A stretch of 64,000 nt of DNA from Dendrobium chrysotoxum. Lineage: Eukaryota; Streptophyta; Magnoliopsida; Asparagales; Orchidaceae. How positions within the stretch are numbered: position 1 is the stretch's first letter; every line of letters starts with the position of its first letter. Below are positions 1 through 10,829 of this stretch, in pieces. The translations under genes were made by a program, and so were the position numbers. Below the pieces are notes generated by a model that was not told the origin of the DNA, made no database searches, and saw nothing but the letters and a program-made list of their open reading frames with translations. Location: contig CM034304.1 in assembly GCA_019925795.1 (NCBI GenBank), forward strand, positions 9,425,471 through 9,489,470. Direction: 5' to 3'.

Positions 1-115
1 CTATATGAGACTCCTTTTATATTGAACATGTTAGGTGCGACTAGAAGAACCATATTTCTGAGAAGAGAGAGAAAGATCAAATCATTATTTTCAAGGGTGG
101 AGTGAGTCTCGGTTC
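1..115. other. Pre-insertion flank left of element A
   Basis: Sequence into which element A inserted. Its last five bases (111-115, GGTTC) recur at 11139-11143, directly after the right LTR, so they are the target-site duplication. With A and B removed, this stretch continues at 11144-11203 and then at 21205. No convincing coding frame or known repeat was recognised. Confidence 0.8.
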
Positions 116-388
116 TGAAAGTACGAGATGCGCCAAGAGGGGGAGTGAATTGGTATTTTAAAAGTTTAACCCTACACAAGAGTTCTAATTTTTTTTGTAT
201 TTTCAAAACATAATTTAACGACTAATGTGCGGAAGCAAATACAACGTTCACAACGATGAAATTGATAGTTCGATTTTAGATTTTACACCACAATATTTAA
301 ATACTGATTTTTCACCAAGAAATTAAAACGCACAAATTTAAATCATGAAAAGTAAAGTACGGTAAACAGGAAAAAACACACCAGAGAT

Positions 389-395
389 TTTTATA
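389..395 (-). promoter_or_regulatory. LTR TATA box, element A 3' LTR
   Basis: The minus strand reads CCACTATAAAAATC. It sits in the block GGACGTA..GTCAAGTGACCGAACCAC-TATAAAA that is shared by all Sirevirus LTRs in the window, so it is the likely core promoter at the U3/R boundary. The W-box dyad just upstream is imperfect here. Confidence 0.75.
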
Positions 396-944
396 GTGGT
401 TCGGTCACTTGACATACGTCCACTCCCCGGAGTCTTCTACTACGGGATTTGCACTAGTAAAAGTTGACTCTCCTTTTGCCCCCACAGCAAGGTGGAGAAG
501 CCTTTACAATACTCACTTTCACCTCCCTCGGTGTGGCGGAATACCAAACGCTATGTCACCCTCCTAGTGACGGCAGCGGACCTTCTCCTTTTTCTCCCTC
601 CTGGAGATGGCAGAGTACCTTGGCGATGTTGATCTTGAAGTGACTCTTCCCTCGAGAACTTTCTTGAAGCTTCCAAAGCCACAAGAGGAGCAAAGCATGC
701 AGCTAGCTTGGAGCCACCGTGTGATCCCCTCACACTACTTCTCCCTCACGCTCAAGCTCACCTTCACCTTCCTCTCTCAAGCTCTAGATCTCTCCAAAAA
801 CTTCTCTCTACCGAATCCCCTACTTTTTCCTCCAAGCCTCTCACAGCAAAAGGATTGATCAACAACTCCCTAAAGAAAATTTTAAGTTATTTTTATATCA
901 GGCTTCAGAAAACCCTAAAAGTTTCAACTTTTGCGTTTCTGTTC

Positions 945-1775
945 GTACAGTACGATTTATAATCGTACAGTACGATCAGTTCAATTACAGCTCCGTCCAG
1001 TAGGAGTACAGACGAACAGGTATCGAATTTTATTCATATCGTACGGTACGATATGTATATCATACAGGACGATACTGTTGATTCGTACTGTTCGTACGGG
1101 ACGAACTGTGGGACGAACCTCGGGACGAAAGAACTCATCTCTGTCAGTCGTCGAGCACTCATTTAATCGTACAGTATGAATAGTGTTTTTCATGATATCG
1201 TCCTGTACGATAAGAATATCGTCTAGGACGAATAGTATAAAAATTCTTGGGATCGTCTGGTACGATCACTGGGATGAAGGAAATCGTCTCTGACAATCGT
1301 CCAGTACTCCACCAGTCGTACAATACGATCAGTTCATTTCTTGATATCGTCCTGTACGATATGAATATCGTCCAGGACGAACAGAACAAAAAACCTTGGT
1401 TTCGTCTGGTACGATCTCTAGGACGAATGAAATCGTCTCTGTAAGTCGTACAGTACGATATATGATCGTACAGTACGATCGACATATAAAATATAAACCA
1501 ACGTTTATTTCCTGATTAGGGAGATAATTTTGGCAAGTTTTAATTAATCGTACAGTACGAACCGTATCGTACAGTACGATCAGTTCAGAAAATCAAATTC
1601 AAAAACTTACCAAACTTATTCTAGCGGCTAGGGTTTCACAATTACATATTATCGTTCAGTACGATATGGATTGTACAGTACGATAAGTTTGTAAACTTAA
1701 TCATTCGAAAATTAGCGTTAGCCTGAGTATTTTTAATTAATCATACTGTACGATCCAAGGTCGTACAGTACGATG
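945..1775. repeat. Palindrome array in U3 of element A 3' LTR
   Basis: About twenty copies of a 13-15-bp near-perfect palindrome, consensus ATCGTACAGTACGAT, with variants carrying GTCC/GGAC half-sites. Many are in pairs spaced 4-10 bp apart (for example 1445-1480 and 1546-1580). On the transcribed strand the array lies 0.55-1.4 kb upstream of the TATA box. Palindrome-rich cis regions are known from maize Sirevirus LTRs; this motif sequence differs from those I know. Confidence 0.9.
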
Positions 1776-2084
1776 TGCTAAAAAAAATTAATCATTTTTT
1801 TAAAAAAATTCTCCGCCTGTGTGTGTGCATGGTTGCTCCTTTCACATGCATGCTTCTGTGGCAGACTCAAAAAAAAAATAAAGAAATAAAAATTACAGAC
1901 TCTTCAACATCCTATTCTACCCGATTTGAGTCTCCAGCAATCTTTAGTAGTGTGCATCTGACCTGAAATGTTAGTGCTCATATACAAAGATTAAACATTT
2001 GTAATCTAACGAAAGTCTATATGTACTCAGTAAGTATTAGTTGTCACCATCAAAATTAAGTGCTCGGGATCCTGGATTTCAACA

Positions 2085-2098
2085 ATCTCCCCCTTTTT
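2085..2098 (-). other. Polypurine tract of element A
   Basis: The minus strand reads AAAAAGGGGGAGAT directly before the 3' LTR start TGTTG. This is the plus-strand primer site, and its sequence is characteristic of SIRE-type Copia elements. Confidence 0.88.
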
Positions 2099-2408
2099 GA
2101 TGGTGTCAAATAATATTTTCTGATGGACAGATGTTCTGACTTCTTTAGCTCCCCCTCAGAAGAGTAGCTTATTAATTTTTAAATAGGAGGAGAAGAAACA
2201 GTTTTTTTTATTATAACATAAATAAAACAATAAGATAAAAAAAACAAATGTAGTGAGAGCATAAACAACCAATAGCATTTAATAGTAAGCAAAAACATAA
2301 TACAGAACACACAGAAAAGTCTCTCCCTTTTGACAGCACTAAAAAGGGAAGAAAAAGAAAAAATAAGTACACTGATAACAAACAGAAAACAGAAACATCC
2401 ACAACAAC
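2099..2408. other. Spacer between ORF3 and polypurine tract, element A
   Basis: About 310 bases of A/T-rich non-coding sequence, the 3' untranslated part of the element. I see no gene or internal repeat. Confidence 0.7.
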
Positions 2409-3527
2409 CTAAAAATCTGGATCCTGATCCGGAGGTGGTGGTGGAGGGTCGGGAAACAGCTGGTGGTTCTGATGAAGGGAGGCGAACTGGTGATCGATCG
2501 ATGTGAAGCGCTCCCTAAACCATTTCATATCCGTGTCATGCTCCTGATGTTACTGAGCAATGTGAGCATCCAACCGAGTCTTCAGACGATCAAGTCGTCG
2601 AATAAGGTCATCGTGAGGGTAGTAGGGAGGAGCAAGGCCAGGTGGTTGGATTGGTGGTGGCGGAGGTGCGTCAGCAGGAGCAGCAGCCTCCTCGTCATCA
2701 AACTCGGGATCGGCGGGAGCGGCCCCCCGATGGAACAAGATACGAAAGGAGGCATCCGAGTAGAAGATAGGAAGGTGATCAGGAGGGAGCGGATAATGAA
2801 GTTGGTATTTTGCATCTAGGATGTAGCCTATGACATGCCCTAAAGCAAGGTTCAGTTTACGACGGGCACCGGGATATCGGAAGGCAGACAAGGTATGAAT
2901 GTAGTCAAACACCATTTGGGCTTCATTGAATTTTGTGCCAGACATAATGAGATAGGTGACGATAGAAAGTAGGGGAGTAATATGGATGCGATCTCAAGCT
3001 TTAGGTATAATAGATGTGCGTAGGACATGCTGGATAACGCGGGCATTTTGATTTAAGGTTTGGACCAGGGGTAGGTGTTGATTGGAGGGGACACCTCTAA
3101 GGGTCATATTTACTGACGTCCAATCATAGTCGTGGGAGATCATGGATTGGGGACGAGGGCCGTTAGTGGACAGCCCAATGTGCTCAGCAATGTCGTTGAC
3201 GGTGATAACGACATTCTGTTTACAGACATAAAATGTGAAGGTAGTGTTTTCAAGGTCGACTCGGATATTGGCAAAAAACTCAAACAAGAGTTCGGAGTGA
3301 AACGGAAAAGCAAGAGTCAGAAGGAATTGAAGGCTAGTGGAGGCGAACAGATTCATCACCTCAAAATTTAGGGCGGCCTGATTGAGCATGCGGGATGGAG
3401 TGAAATTTGCCTCCTTGATTTTGATATACGCTTTCTCGTCCGCAGCGGAGAGAAAATGATCATCGAAGCGCCGAGAGGAGGAAGAGCTCCCGACGATCAT
3501 ACGACCGCGCTTACTGGACCCAGACAT
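2409..3527 (-). pseudogene. ORF3 of element A: envelope-like / putative plant transposon protein, two premature stops
   Basis: One frame of 373 codons from ATG at 3525-3527 to a stop at 2409-2411, broken by TGA at 2994-2996 and TAA at 2550-2552. The N-terminus is basic and Ser-rich (MSGSSKRGR), followed by an alpha-helical domain of about 250 residues (LFASTSLQFLLTLAFP, then VVITVNDIAEHIGLS). The C-terminus is Asp/Glu-rich, then Pro-rich, ending PPPPPPDQDPDF. I see no clear signal peptide or membrane segment. The domain resembles what plant proteomes list as 'putative plant transposon protein'; an ORF at this position in Sireviruses is usually called envelope-like. Its function is unknown. 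The same protein family recurs at 62834-63543 (element G), and its tail at 13295-13620 (element B). The first stop fits a CGA-to-TGA change and the second CAA-to-TAA, both C-to-T. Confidence 0.82.
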
Positions 3528-3604
3528 TTTGGAAGAAAGGATTGGATGAATGATGAAATTCAGAGGGATTGAAGGTGAGGAGAATTGGCAAAGAATCCCT
3601 CCCG

Positions 3605-3611
3605 TTTTATA
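3605..3611 (-). promoter_or_regulatory. Candidate internal TATA box for ORF3
   Basis: The minus strand reads TTCTATAAAACGGG, 78 bp upstream of the ORF3 ATG and about 14 bp downstream of the nearest palindrome of the 3625-4080 array. The order (palindrome array, TATA, transcript start) mirrors the LTR promoter. Its use as a promoter is inferred. Confidence 0.5.
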
Positions 3612-3624
3612 GAATTTAAGGGAT

Positions 3625-4080
3625 ATCGTACAGTACGATTGAGCATCGTACAGTACGATATGCGCAATAATGTCGTCTGGACGACCTTTCAGAAAAGTGA
3701 GTCAAATCGTACAGTACGATCAGTATCGTACTGTACGAACGTGAGTGTAAGGCGTTCGTCCCAACGAGTCGTCTGAACGACTTTTGACTAAAAGTGTTCG
3801 TACAGTACGAACAGGTGTTCGTATAGTACGATAGGCAATAATGTTCGTACCCGCCGATTTAAATTCATCCTAATCCGTTTGACACATAGATCGTACAGTA
3901 CGATTGTTATGTCGTACAGTACGATGACCAATAATTAGTATCGTACGGTACGAGTAGTGAATCGTACAGTACGATAGGTATAAGACATGAAGGATCTGGA
4001 CCGTGAATGGGAATGGACGGCTGAGATTGGAGTGATTTAAACCTTATCGTACAGTACGATAGTAGATCGTACAGTACGAT
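3625..4080. repeat. Second palindrome array, upstream of ORF3
   Basis: About a dozen units of ATCGTACAGTACGAT and close variants (for example 3625-3639, 3645-3659, 3706-3720, 3891-3905, 4045-4059, 4066-4080). The motif is that of the LTR array, but here it lies between the end of RNase H and ORF3. Most CpGs are intact. The next 155 bases up to RNase H (4081-4235) are T-rich and empty. Confidence 0.9.
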
Positions 4081-4235
4081 TGTCAGAGAATACCAAAGTT
4101 TGTGAGCAACATGGGAAGAGGATCAGGAATCCAATTTTTTTTTGTGTTTTTTTTTTTAATTTTAACAAAAACAAAACAACCACAAACCAATTTTTTTATT
4201 TGTTTTTTTTGTTTGTTTTTGTTTTTTTTGTTACA

Positions 4236-7200
4236 TTAGGCGTGAATGTCTATGACACCTAATTTGGTTCGTAAAGTGCTAAATGTGTCATAACCTAATG
4301 GTTTTGTGAAAATGTCCGCCAATTGATCTTCAGTAGCAACGTGGTGCAGTTCAATATCTCCTTTGGCTACATGATCTCTAATGAAATGATGTCTAATGTC
4401 TATATGTTTGGTTCGTGAGTGTTGAATTGGATTTTTGGATATGCAAATTACACTAGTGTTGTCACACATGATCGGAATGGTTCCTACAGGTAGTCCTAGA
4501 TCTACAAGCTGTTGTTTTAACCACAACACTTGTGCAACACAGCTACCTACCGCTATATATTCCGCTTCGGCTGTGGATAGGGCTACTGAATTTTGTTTCC
4601 TACTGGACCATGAAACTAATGATTGTCCAATGAATTGATAAGTGCCAGAAGTGCTTTTTCTATCTACCCTACATCCTGCAAAGTCTGAATCTGAGTATCC
4701 TAAGATTTCAAAAGAAGTACTGTGTCTAGGATACCAAATTCCTAAGTTCGGGGTGCCTAGAAGATATCTAAGAATTCTTTTGAAAGCAGTCATGTGAGAT
4801 TATTTCGGGTCAGCTTGAAAACGGGCACAGAAACACACACTAAACATTATGTCTGGTCTACTGGCAGTCAGATAGAGAAGTGATCCAATTATTCCCCTAT
4901 ACCTCTTTTGATCTACAGACTTCCCACTGGGATCTTTATCCAATTGAATATTAGAGCTCATGGGTGTATTCATAGCCTTAGCATTATCCATTTCATATTT
5001 TTTCAAAATATCGTTGACATACTTAGACTGGCTAAGAAACGTTCCACCTTCCGTTTGTTTTACACTAAATCCAAGGAAGTAACTAAGTTCGCCCATCATG
5101 CTCATTTCAAACTCATCGCTCATTGTTTTTGAAAATTCATTACATAGGTTTTTCTCCGTCGATCCGAACAATATGTCATTTACATAAATCTGAACAATGA
5201 GTACTTCAACTCCTACCTTCTTCAAAAATAAGGTGGTGTCCACACTACCCTTTACAAAGCCTCTATTTAGTAGGAACGTACTAAGTCTTTCATACCAGGC
5301 TCTAGGTGCTTATTTTAACCCGTACAGTGCCTTTTTCAGTTTGAACACGTGGTTTGGAAATTGTGAGTTTTCAAACCCCGGAGGTTGCTCCACATACACA
5401 TCTTCCTTGATTACTCCATTCAGGAAGGCACTCTTTACATCCATTTGATACAGCTTAAAATCCCTAAAACAAGCAAAAGCTAACAATACCCTGATGGCTT
5501 CTAGTCTAGCTACCGGAGCAAAGGTTTCTTCAAAATCTATTCCTTCAATTTGGTTATACCCCTTCGCTACTAACCTAGCCTTATTTCTTACTACTATTCC
5601 TGAGTCATTCATCTTATTTTTAAAGACCCACTTAGTTCCAACCACACTTTGCTCTTTAGGCCTTTTGACTAACTCCCATACATCATTCCTAACGAATTGG
5701 TTCAACTCTTCTTGCATTGCTAGGATCCAAAATTTATCTCCTAAGGCTTGATCTATACTCGTGGGTTCAATCATAGATATGAATGCAGAATGGCTAACCT
5801 CTTTCCTAAGTCCATGCCTAGTTTTTACCCCTTCTGATGGGTCTCCTAAGATCAGCTCTCTAGGATGACTAGAAGAAAATTTCCAATCTTTAGGCAGATG
5901 TTCCTGAGGTTCCGCTCTAGTCTCTATGGTAATGGTTTCTACTCCCCGTATAACCTCAACTTCTTCTTCTTCATGATTAGGTTCAGATGTCTTATTGGAT
6001 TCATCAAATACCACATGAGTGGACTCTTCTACTACTAGGGTTCTCTTATTGAATATTCTATAGGCTTTACCTACAGATGAGTAGCCTAGGAAAACCCCTT
6101 CATCAGATTTAGGATCGAACTTTCCTAAGGGTGACTTGCCATTGATTAGGATGAAGCATTTGCACCCGAAAACGTGTAAGTGGGAAAGATTGGGTGTCCT
6201 ACCCTTAAGCAACTCATAGGGTGTTTTATTAAGTTTGGATCTAACATTTACCCTATTTAATACATAGCATGCGGTATTTACTGCTTCTGCCTAAAAGTAT
6301 CTAGGGAGAGTGTATTCAGCTAACATAGCCCTAGCAGCTTCAACTAAAGTTCTATTCTTTCTTTCTGCTATTCCATTTTGCTGAGGAGTTCTAGGGGCAG
6401 AGAAATTATGTTCTATTCCAACCTCTTTACAAAAAGATTCAAATTTATCATTCTCAAATTCCCCACCGTGATCACTATGAATTGTTGAAATTACACATCC
6501 TAATTTCCTTTGAATCCAAGTGGAGAAAACTCTAAATTCTTCAAATGACTCACTCTTATGAGCTAGAAATTTCACCCAAGTAAACCTAGAGTAGTCATCT
6601 ACTATTACAAACCCATACAACTTCCCTCCTAGGCTGGCTGTACTAACAGGTCCGAACAGGTCCATGTGGAGAGTTTCTAGTGGCCTAGTGGTGCTGATAT
6701 CCTTGATTGCATGAAATGAAGATTTAACTTGTTTTCCTAATTGGCAAGCATCACAAAGATGGTCCTTAGTAAAGTCTAACTTTGGTATGCCTCTAACTAA
6801 GTCTTTCTGAGTGATGTTTCTAAGTGTTTTCATACTAGCATGGCATAGTCCCCTATGTCATAGCCAAGAGTCATCTGCTATTGTTTTCAGACACAAAGAG
6901 TTTGAGGTTTCAATGCAGTTCAAGTCTAACATGTAAACATTGTTTATACGTTTTCCTTCTAACACAAGTGAATCATTTAAACTAATCATGCATTTGTTAG
7001 ACAGAAATTTTATATCAAAGCCCTTGTCACATAGTTGACTTATACTTAAAAGATTGTGCTTTAAACCATCCACTAAAAGTACATTCTCAATAATTAAATT
7101 TTTAGTATTTCCAATGATACCTGAGCCCACCACTTTTCTGGTGGTGTCGTCTCCCAAAGTTACCTTGCCTCCAGACCTGGCCTCCAGTGTCACGAACTGC

Positions 7201-7250
7201 TTCATGTCTCCAGTCATGTGTCTCGAGCAGCCACTGTCCAGGTACCACAT
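4236..7250 (-). pseudogene. pol: pol region of element A: protease, integrase, reverse transcriptase, RNase H
   Basis: Continues the gag frame without any frameshift. Aspartic protease at about 7250-6950 begins MWYLDSGCSRHMTG (catalytic DSG). The GAG-pre-integrase HHCC region follows (RGLCHAS, then CDACQLGKQ), then the integrase catalytic core (LHMDLFGP, HSDHGGEFEN, NGIAERKN; DD-E intact). RT starts near 5690 (GTKWVFKNKM) and continues through QMDVKSAFLNG. Its active-site box reads YVND instead of YVDD. RNase H carries YSDSDFAGCRVDRKSTSG and STAEAEY and ends IFTKPLG...GVIDIHA. In-frame stops interrupt it near 6858 (Trp to TGA), 6291 (Trp to TAG), 5310 (Gln to TAA) and 4800. The parent product would be the replicative enzymes; this copy is dead. 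Confidence 0.93.
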
Positions 7251-9110
7251 GCTCTCACTAGGTCTTTTGTGAGAGCATCCCTACAATGTCAATCATGGAT
7301 TAGCTTTGGGAACCCAAGTGAGTTTGGGTTCCACATCATGCTTATATGAATGAAATGTATGTATGTTATGCTGTGATGAATGCGATTTTGGTCTCCACAC
7401 TAGATGTGTCCTATAGTGAATTGAGCACGTGCGAGCTATGTGACCTAGCATGCCACAAGAATAACATCTAACACTTGGAAATGGGTTCACTAATCTACGA
7501 GGGTGGTAGTGCCTATTTCTGGGTTTGGATGATGCATGCCGTGCTGGTTTTAAATGAGATGATTCACATGGTGGAGGCTGAAAGAATTCAGTAAGCGTGG
7601 GAGGTTTTTTGTTATTCTCGTATGCATAAAGTTTTTCATTTAAAAATTTATTCTCTTGGTTAAGACTAGCATATTTGAATCTCAATGCATGCTCACTACT
7701 ACTAAGTTCCCCTGATAGTTCTTCTAGTTCCTTAAATGCATTATCTAATTCAACATGTGATGATTTCAAGGTATCGTGTGTAGTGGTTAACTCAATATGC
7801 TTCTTGTTTAATGCATCATATTAATCAAGCAAAGACATATGATCTTTATCTAAGTCAGAAAAATTCTTTACTACACTAGCATGCTCCTTTTGTAAAGTAC
7901 TAAACTCAGTATTAAGACTAACATGCTTTTTCTTCAATTTTCTATACGAGTCATGGATTTTTTCAGAAATAACAAGCAGTTCATCGTAAGACAGTTGACA
8001 TACCTCATCTTGATCTGATTGATCAAGATTATCATTAGTCATAAGACACAGATTCGTTACCTCCTCCTCTGCTTCTTCTTCCGATGATTCTGAGGCAGAG
8101 TCGGCCCAAAATGCTTTCTGAGTCTTAAACTTGCCCTTCTTGAACTTTGATCTTTCCTCACCCTTCTCCTTGGTTTGATGAGTTTTGATGTTGGGGCAAT
8201 CAGCTCGGAGATGACCGGGTTTCCTGCACTCAAAGCAAATTGTTTCAGATGCAACCTTAGTATACTTTGAGTTCTTACCTTTGTTCCAATTGCTTTGATG
8301 ATGGCGCTGCTTTCTTTTCAGAAAATCTTTGAACTGACGAGTCATCAAAGCTATGTCGTCATCTTCCTCCGCTGCTGAGCTGTCACTTTCAGAATTGTTT
8401 GCTTTTAAATCCACTGCTCGCTCCTTTTTCTTTTCACCTGCATCACTTTATCGTTAACTCACTCCTTGCTCATAGGCAATGAGTGACCCAAGCAAATTAT
8501 CAATAGAATAAACATTTAGGTCTTTTGACTCAGTTATTGCAGTGATTTTAGCATCGTATGAGCTAGGCAAACATCACAGTATTTTGTTTACTTTTTCCGA
8601 GTTAGACAACTCTCTTCCTAAAGCATGTAGTGATGTTACAATCTGGGTGAATCGAGTGTACATGTCAGATATAGTTTCACTAGATTTCATGCGGAATAGT
8701 TAGTAATCATGTAACAGTATGTTCAACCTAGATTGTTTGACCTCACTAGTTCCTTCGTACGTGATACATAGTTTGTCCCAAATTTGTTTACCAGTAGTAC
8801 AAGTTGATACTCGCATATAGTCTTCTGATTTTAATGCTTAAAAGAAATAATTTAGACATTTAGCATTTAGTTGTGCAAATTCTCTATCCTCAATACTCCA
8901 TTCATTAAATGACAGTTCAGTTTTAACTCCATTCAACATACGAAATGGTGTAGAATAACCTTCTTGGACTAACATCCACATGCGATAGTCTAAAGACTGT
9001 AAAAATGTAGACATGCGTATTTTCCAAAAATCAAACGGTATGTTGTCAAATAAAGGTGGAAGAGTTATGGAATAACCCTCCGTAGTGTTACGGTTACCAA
9101 ATTGAGCCAT
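7251..9110 (-). pseudogene. gag: gag of element A
   Basis: Starts at ATG 9108-9110 (MAQFGNRNTTEGYS), 41 bp after the primer site. The capsid-like N-terminal domain includes FDFWKIRMSTFLQSLDYRMW. An acidic linker, a CCHC zinc knuckle (CFECRKPGHLRADC, about 8235-8194), a long coiled-coil region (8000-7620) and a second knuckle (CYSCGMLGHIARTC, about 7479-7438) follow, just before protease. Knuckle plus coiled coil is typical of long Sirevirus Gag proteins, which coat the RNA. It shares one frame with pol from 9110 to 4236. In-frame stops occur at 8838-8840, in 8415-8835 (for example near 8574, where relatives have Arg), at 7821 and at 7293. Confidence 0.9.
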
Positions 9111-9155
9111 GGATCTTACGTTTCTAGGTTTTCTAAAACACTATTTTGAAACCCC

Positions 9156-9167
9156 GCTCTGATACCA
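9156..9167 (-). other. Primer binding site of element A
   Basis: The minus strand reads TGGTATCAGAGC, the complement of the 3' end of plant initiator-Met tRNA, two bases downstream of the 5' LTR. It is intact. Confidence 0.95.
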
Positions 9168-9441
9168 CTTAAAAGTACGACATGCGCCAAGAGGGGGGGT
9201 GAATTGGTATTTTAAAAGTTTAACCCTACACAAGAGTTCTAATTTTTTTGTATTTTCAAAACATAATTTAACGACTAATGTGCGGAAGCAAATACAATGT
9301 TCACAACGATGAAATTGATAGTTCAATTTTAGATTTTACACCACAATATTTAAATACTAATTTTTCACCAAGCAATTAAAACGCACAAATTTAAAGCATG
9401 AAAAGTAAAGTACGATAAACAGGAAAAAACACACCAGAGAT

Positions 9442-9467
9442 TTTTATAGTAGTTCGGTCACTTGACC
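9442..9467 (-). promoter_or_regulatory. LTR core promoter, element A 5' LTR
   Basis: TATAAAA on the minus strand at 9442-9448, with the near-palindrome GGTCACTTGACC (9456-9467) just upstream. The latter is a one-base-deleted form of the W-box dyad of relatives. This would drive the genomic RNA of element A. Confidence 0.72.
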
Positions 9468-9998
9468 TACGTCCACTCCCCGGAGTCCTCTACTCCAGGA
9501 TTTGCACTAGTAAAAGTTGACTCTCCTTTTGCCCCCACAGCAAGGCGGAGAAGCCTTTACAATACTCACTTTCACCTCCCTCGGTGCGGCGGAATACCAA
9601 ATGCTATGTCACCCTCCTGGTGACGGCAGCGGACCTTCTCCTTTTTCTCCCTCCTGGAGATGGCAGAGTACCTTGGCGATGTTGATCTTGAAGTGACTCT
9701 TCCCTCGAGAACATTCTTGAAGCTTCCAAAGCCACAAGAGGAGCAAAGCATGCAGCTAGCTTGGAGCCACCGTGTGATCCCCTCACACTACTTCTCCCTC
9801 ACGCTCAAGCTCACCTTCACCTTCCTCTCTCAAGCTCTAGATCTCTCCAAAAACTTCTCTCTACCGAATCCCCTACTTTTTCCTCCAAGCCTCTCACAGC
9901 AAAAGGATTGATCAGCAACTCCCTAAAGAAAATTTTAAGTTATTTTTATATCAGGCTTCAGAAAACCCTAAAAGTTTCAACTTTTGCGTTTCTGTTCG

Positions 9999-10829
9999 TA
10001 CAATACGATTTATAATCGTACAGTACGATCAGTTCAATTACAGCTCCATCCAGTAGGAGTACAGACGAACAGGTATCGAATTTTATTCATATCATACGGT
10101 ACGATATGTATATCATACAGGATGATACTGTTGATTCGTACTGTTCATACGGGACGAACTGTGGGACGAACCTCGGGACGAAAGAACTCGTCTCTGTCAG
10201 TCGTCCAGCACTCATTTAATCGTACAGTATGAATAGTGTTTTTCATGATATCATCCTGTACGATAAGAATATCGTCTAGGATGAATAGTATAAAAATTCT
10301 TGGGATCGTCTGGTATGATCACTGGGATGAAGGAAATCGTCTCTGACAATCGTCCAGCACTCCACCAGTCGTACAGTACGATCAGTTCATTTCTTGATAT
10401 CGTCCTGTACGATATGAATATCGTCCAGGACGAACAGAACAAAAAACCTTGGTTTCATCTGGTACGATCTCTGGGATGAATGAAATCGTCTCTGTAAGTC
10501 GTACAGTACGATATATGATCGTACAGTATGATCGACATATAAAATAGAAACCAATGTTTATTTCCTGATTAGGGAGATAATTTTGGCAAGTTTTAATTAA
10601 TCGTACAGTACGAACCGTATCGTACAGTATGATCAGTTCAGAAAATCAAATTAAAAAACTTACCAAACTTATTCTGGCGGCTAGGGTTTCACAATTACAT
10701 ATTATCGTACAGTACGATATGGATCGTACAGTACGATAAGTTTGTAAACTTAATCATTCAAAAATTAGCCGTTAGCCTGAGTATTTTTAATTAATCGTAT
10801 AGTATGATCCAAGGTCGTACAGTACGAAG
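9999..10829. repeat. Palindrome array in U3 of element A 5' LTR
   Basis: Counterpart of 945-1775, unit by unit in the same order. Many half-sites show CG to CA or TG (for example ATCATACGG, GGATGAT) where the other LTR keeps CG. Confidence 0.9.

Larger units (their letters stand above)
116..2084 (-). repeat. Element A 3' LTR
   Basis: Nearly identical to 9170-11138 and the same length. On the plus strand it starts with TG (116-117) and ends with CA (2083-2084). Most differences from the other copy are CpG-to-TpG/CpA transitions. The small ORFs here (for example 607-858) recur in the other LTR and are not genes. Confidence 0.95.

Noticed and set aside
1..115. Possible exon joined with 11144-11203 after removal of element A
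   Set aside because: One frame is open across the joint for about 30 codons but shows no recognisable motif or splice context.
607..962. Small plus-strand ORFs, repeated at 9660-10015
   Set aside because: They lie within the two LTR copies of element A and are identical because the LTRs are; no domain, no separate conservation.
945..1775. CRISPR-like appearance of regularly repeated short palindromes
   Set aside because: Repeats of 13-15 bp with irregular spacing, no unique spacers of constant length, no cas genes, plant DNA: these are LTR cis repeats.
2463..2819. Plus-strand ORF of 118 codons
   Set aside because: Antisense shadow of ORF3 of element A; the minus-strand frame has the family similarity with element G.
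9156..9167. tRNA gene candidate at primer sites
   Set aside because: Only 12 bases match the tRNA 3' end; no cloverleaf around it.
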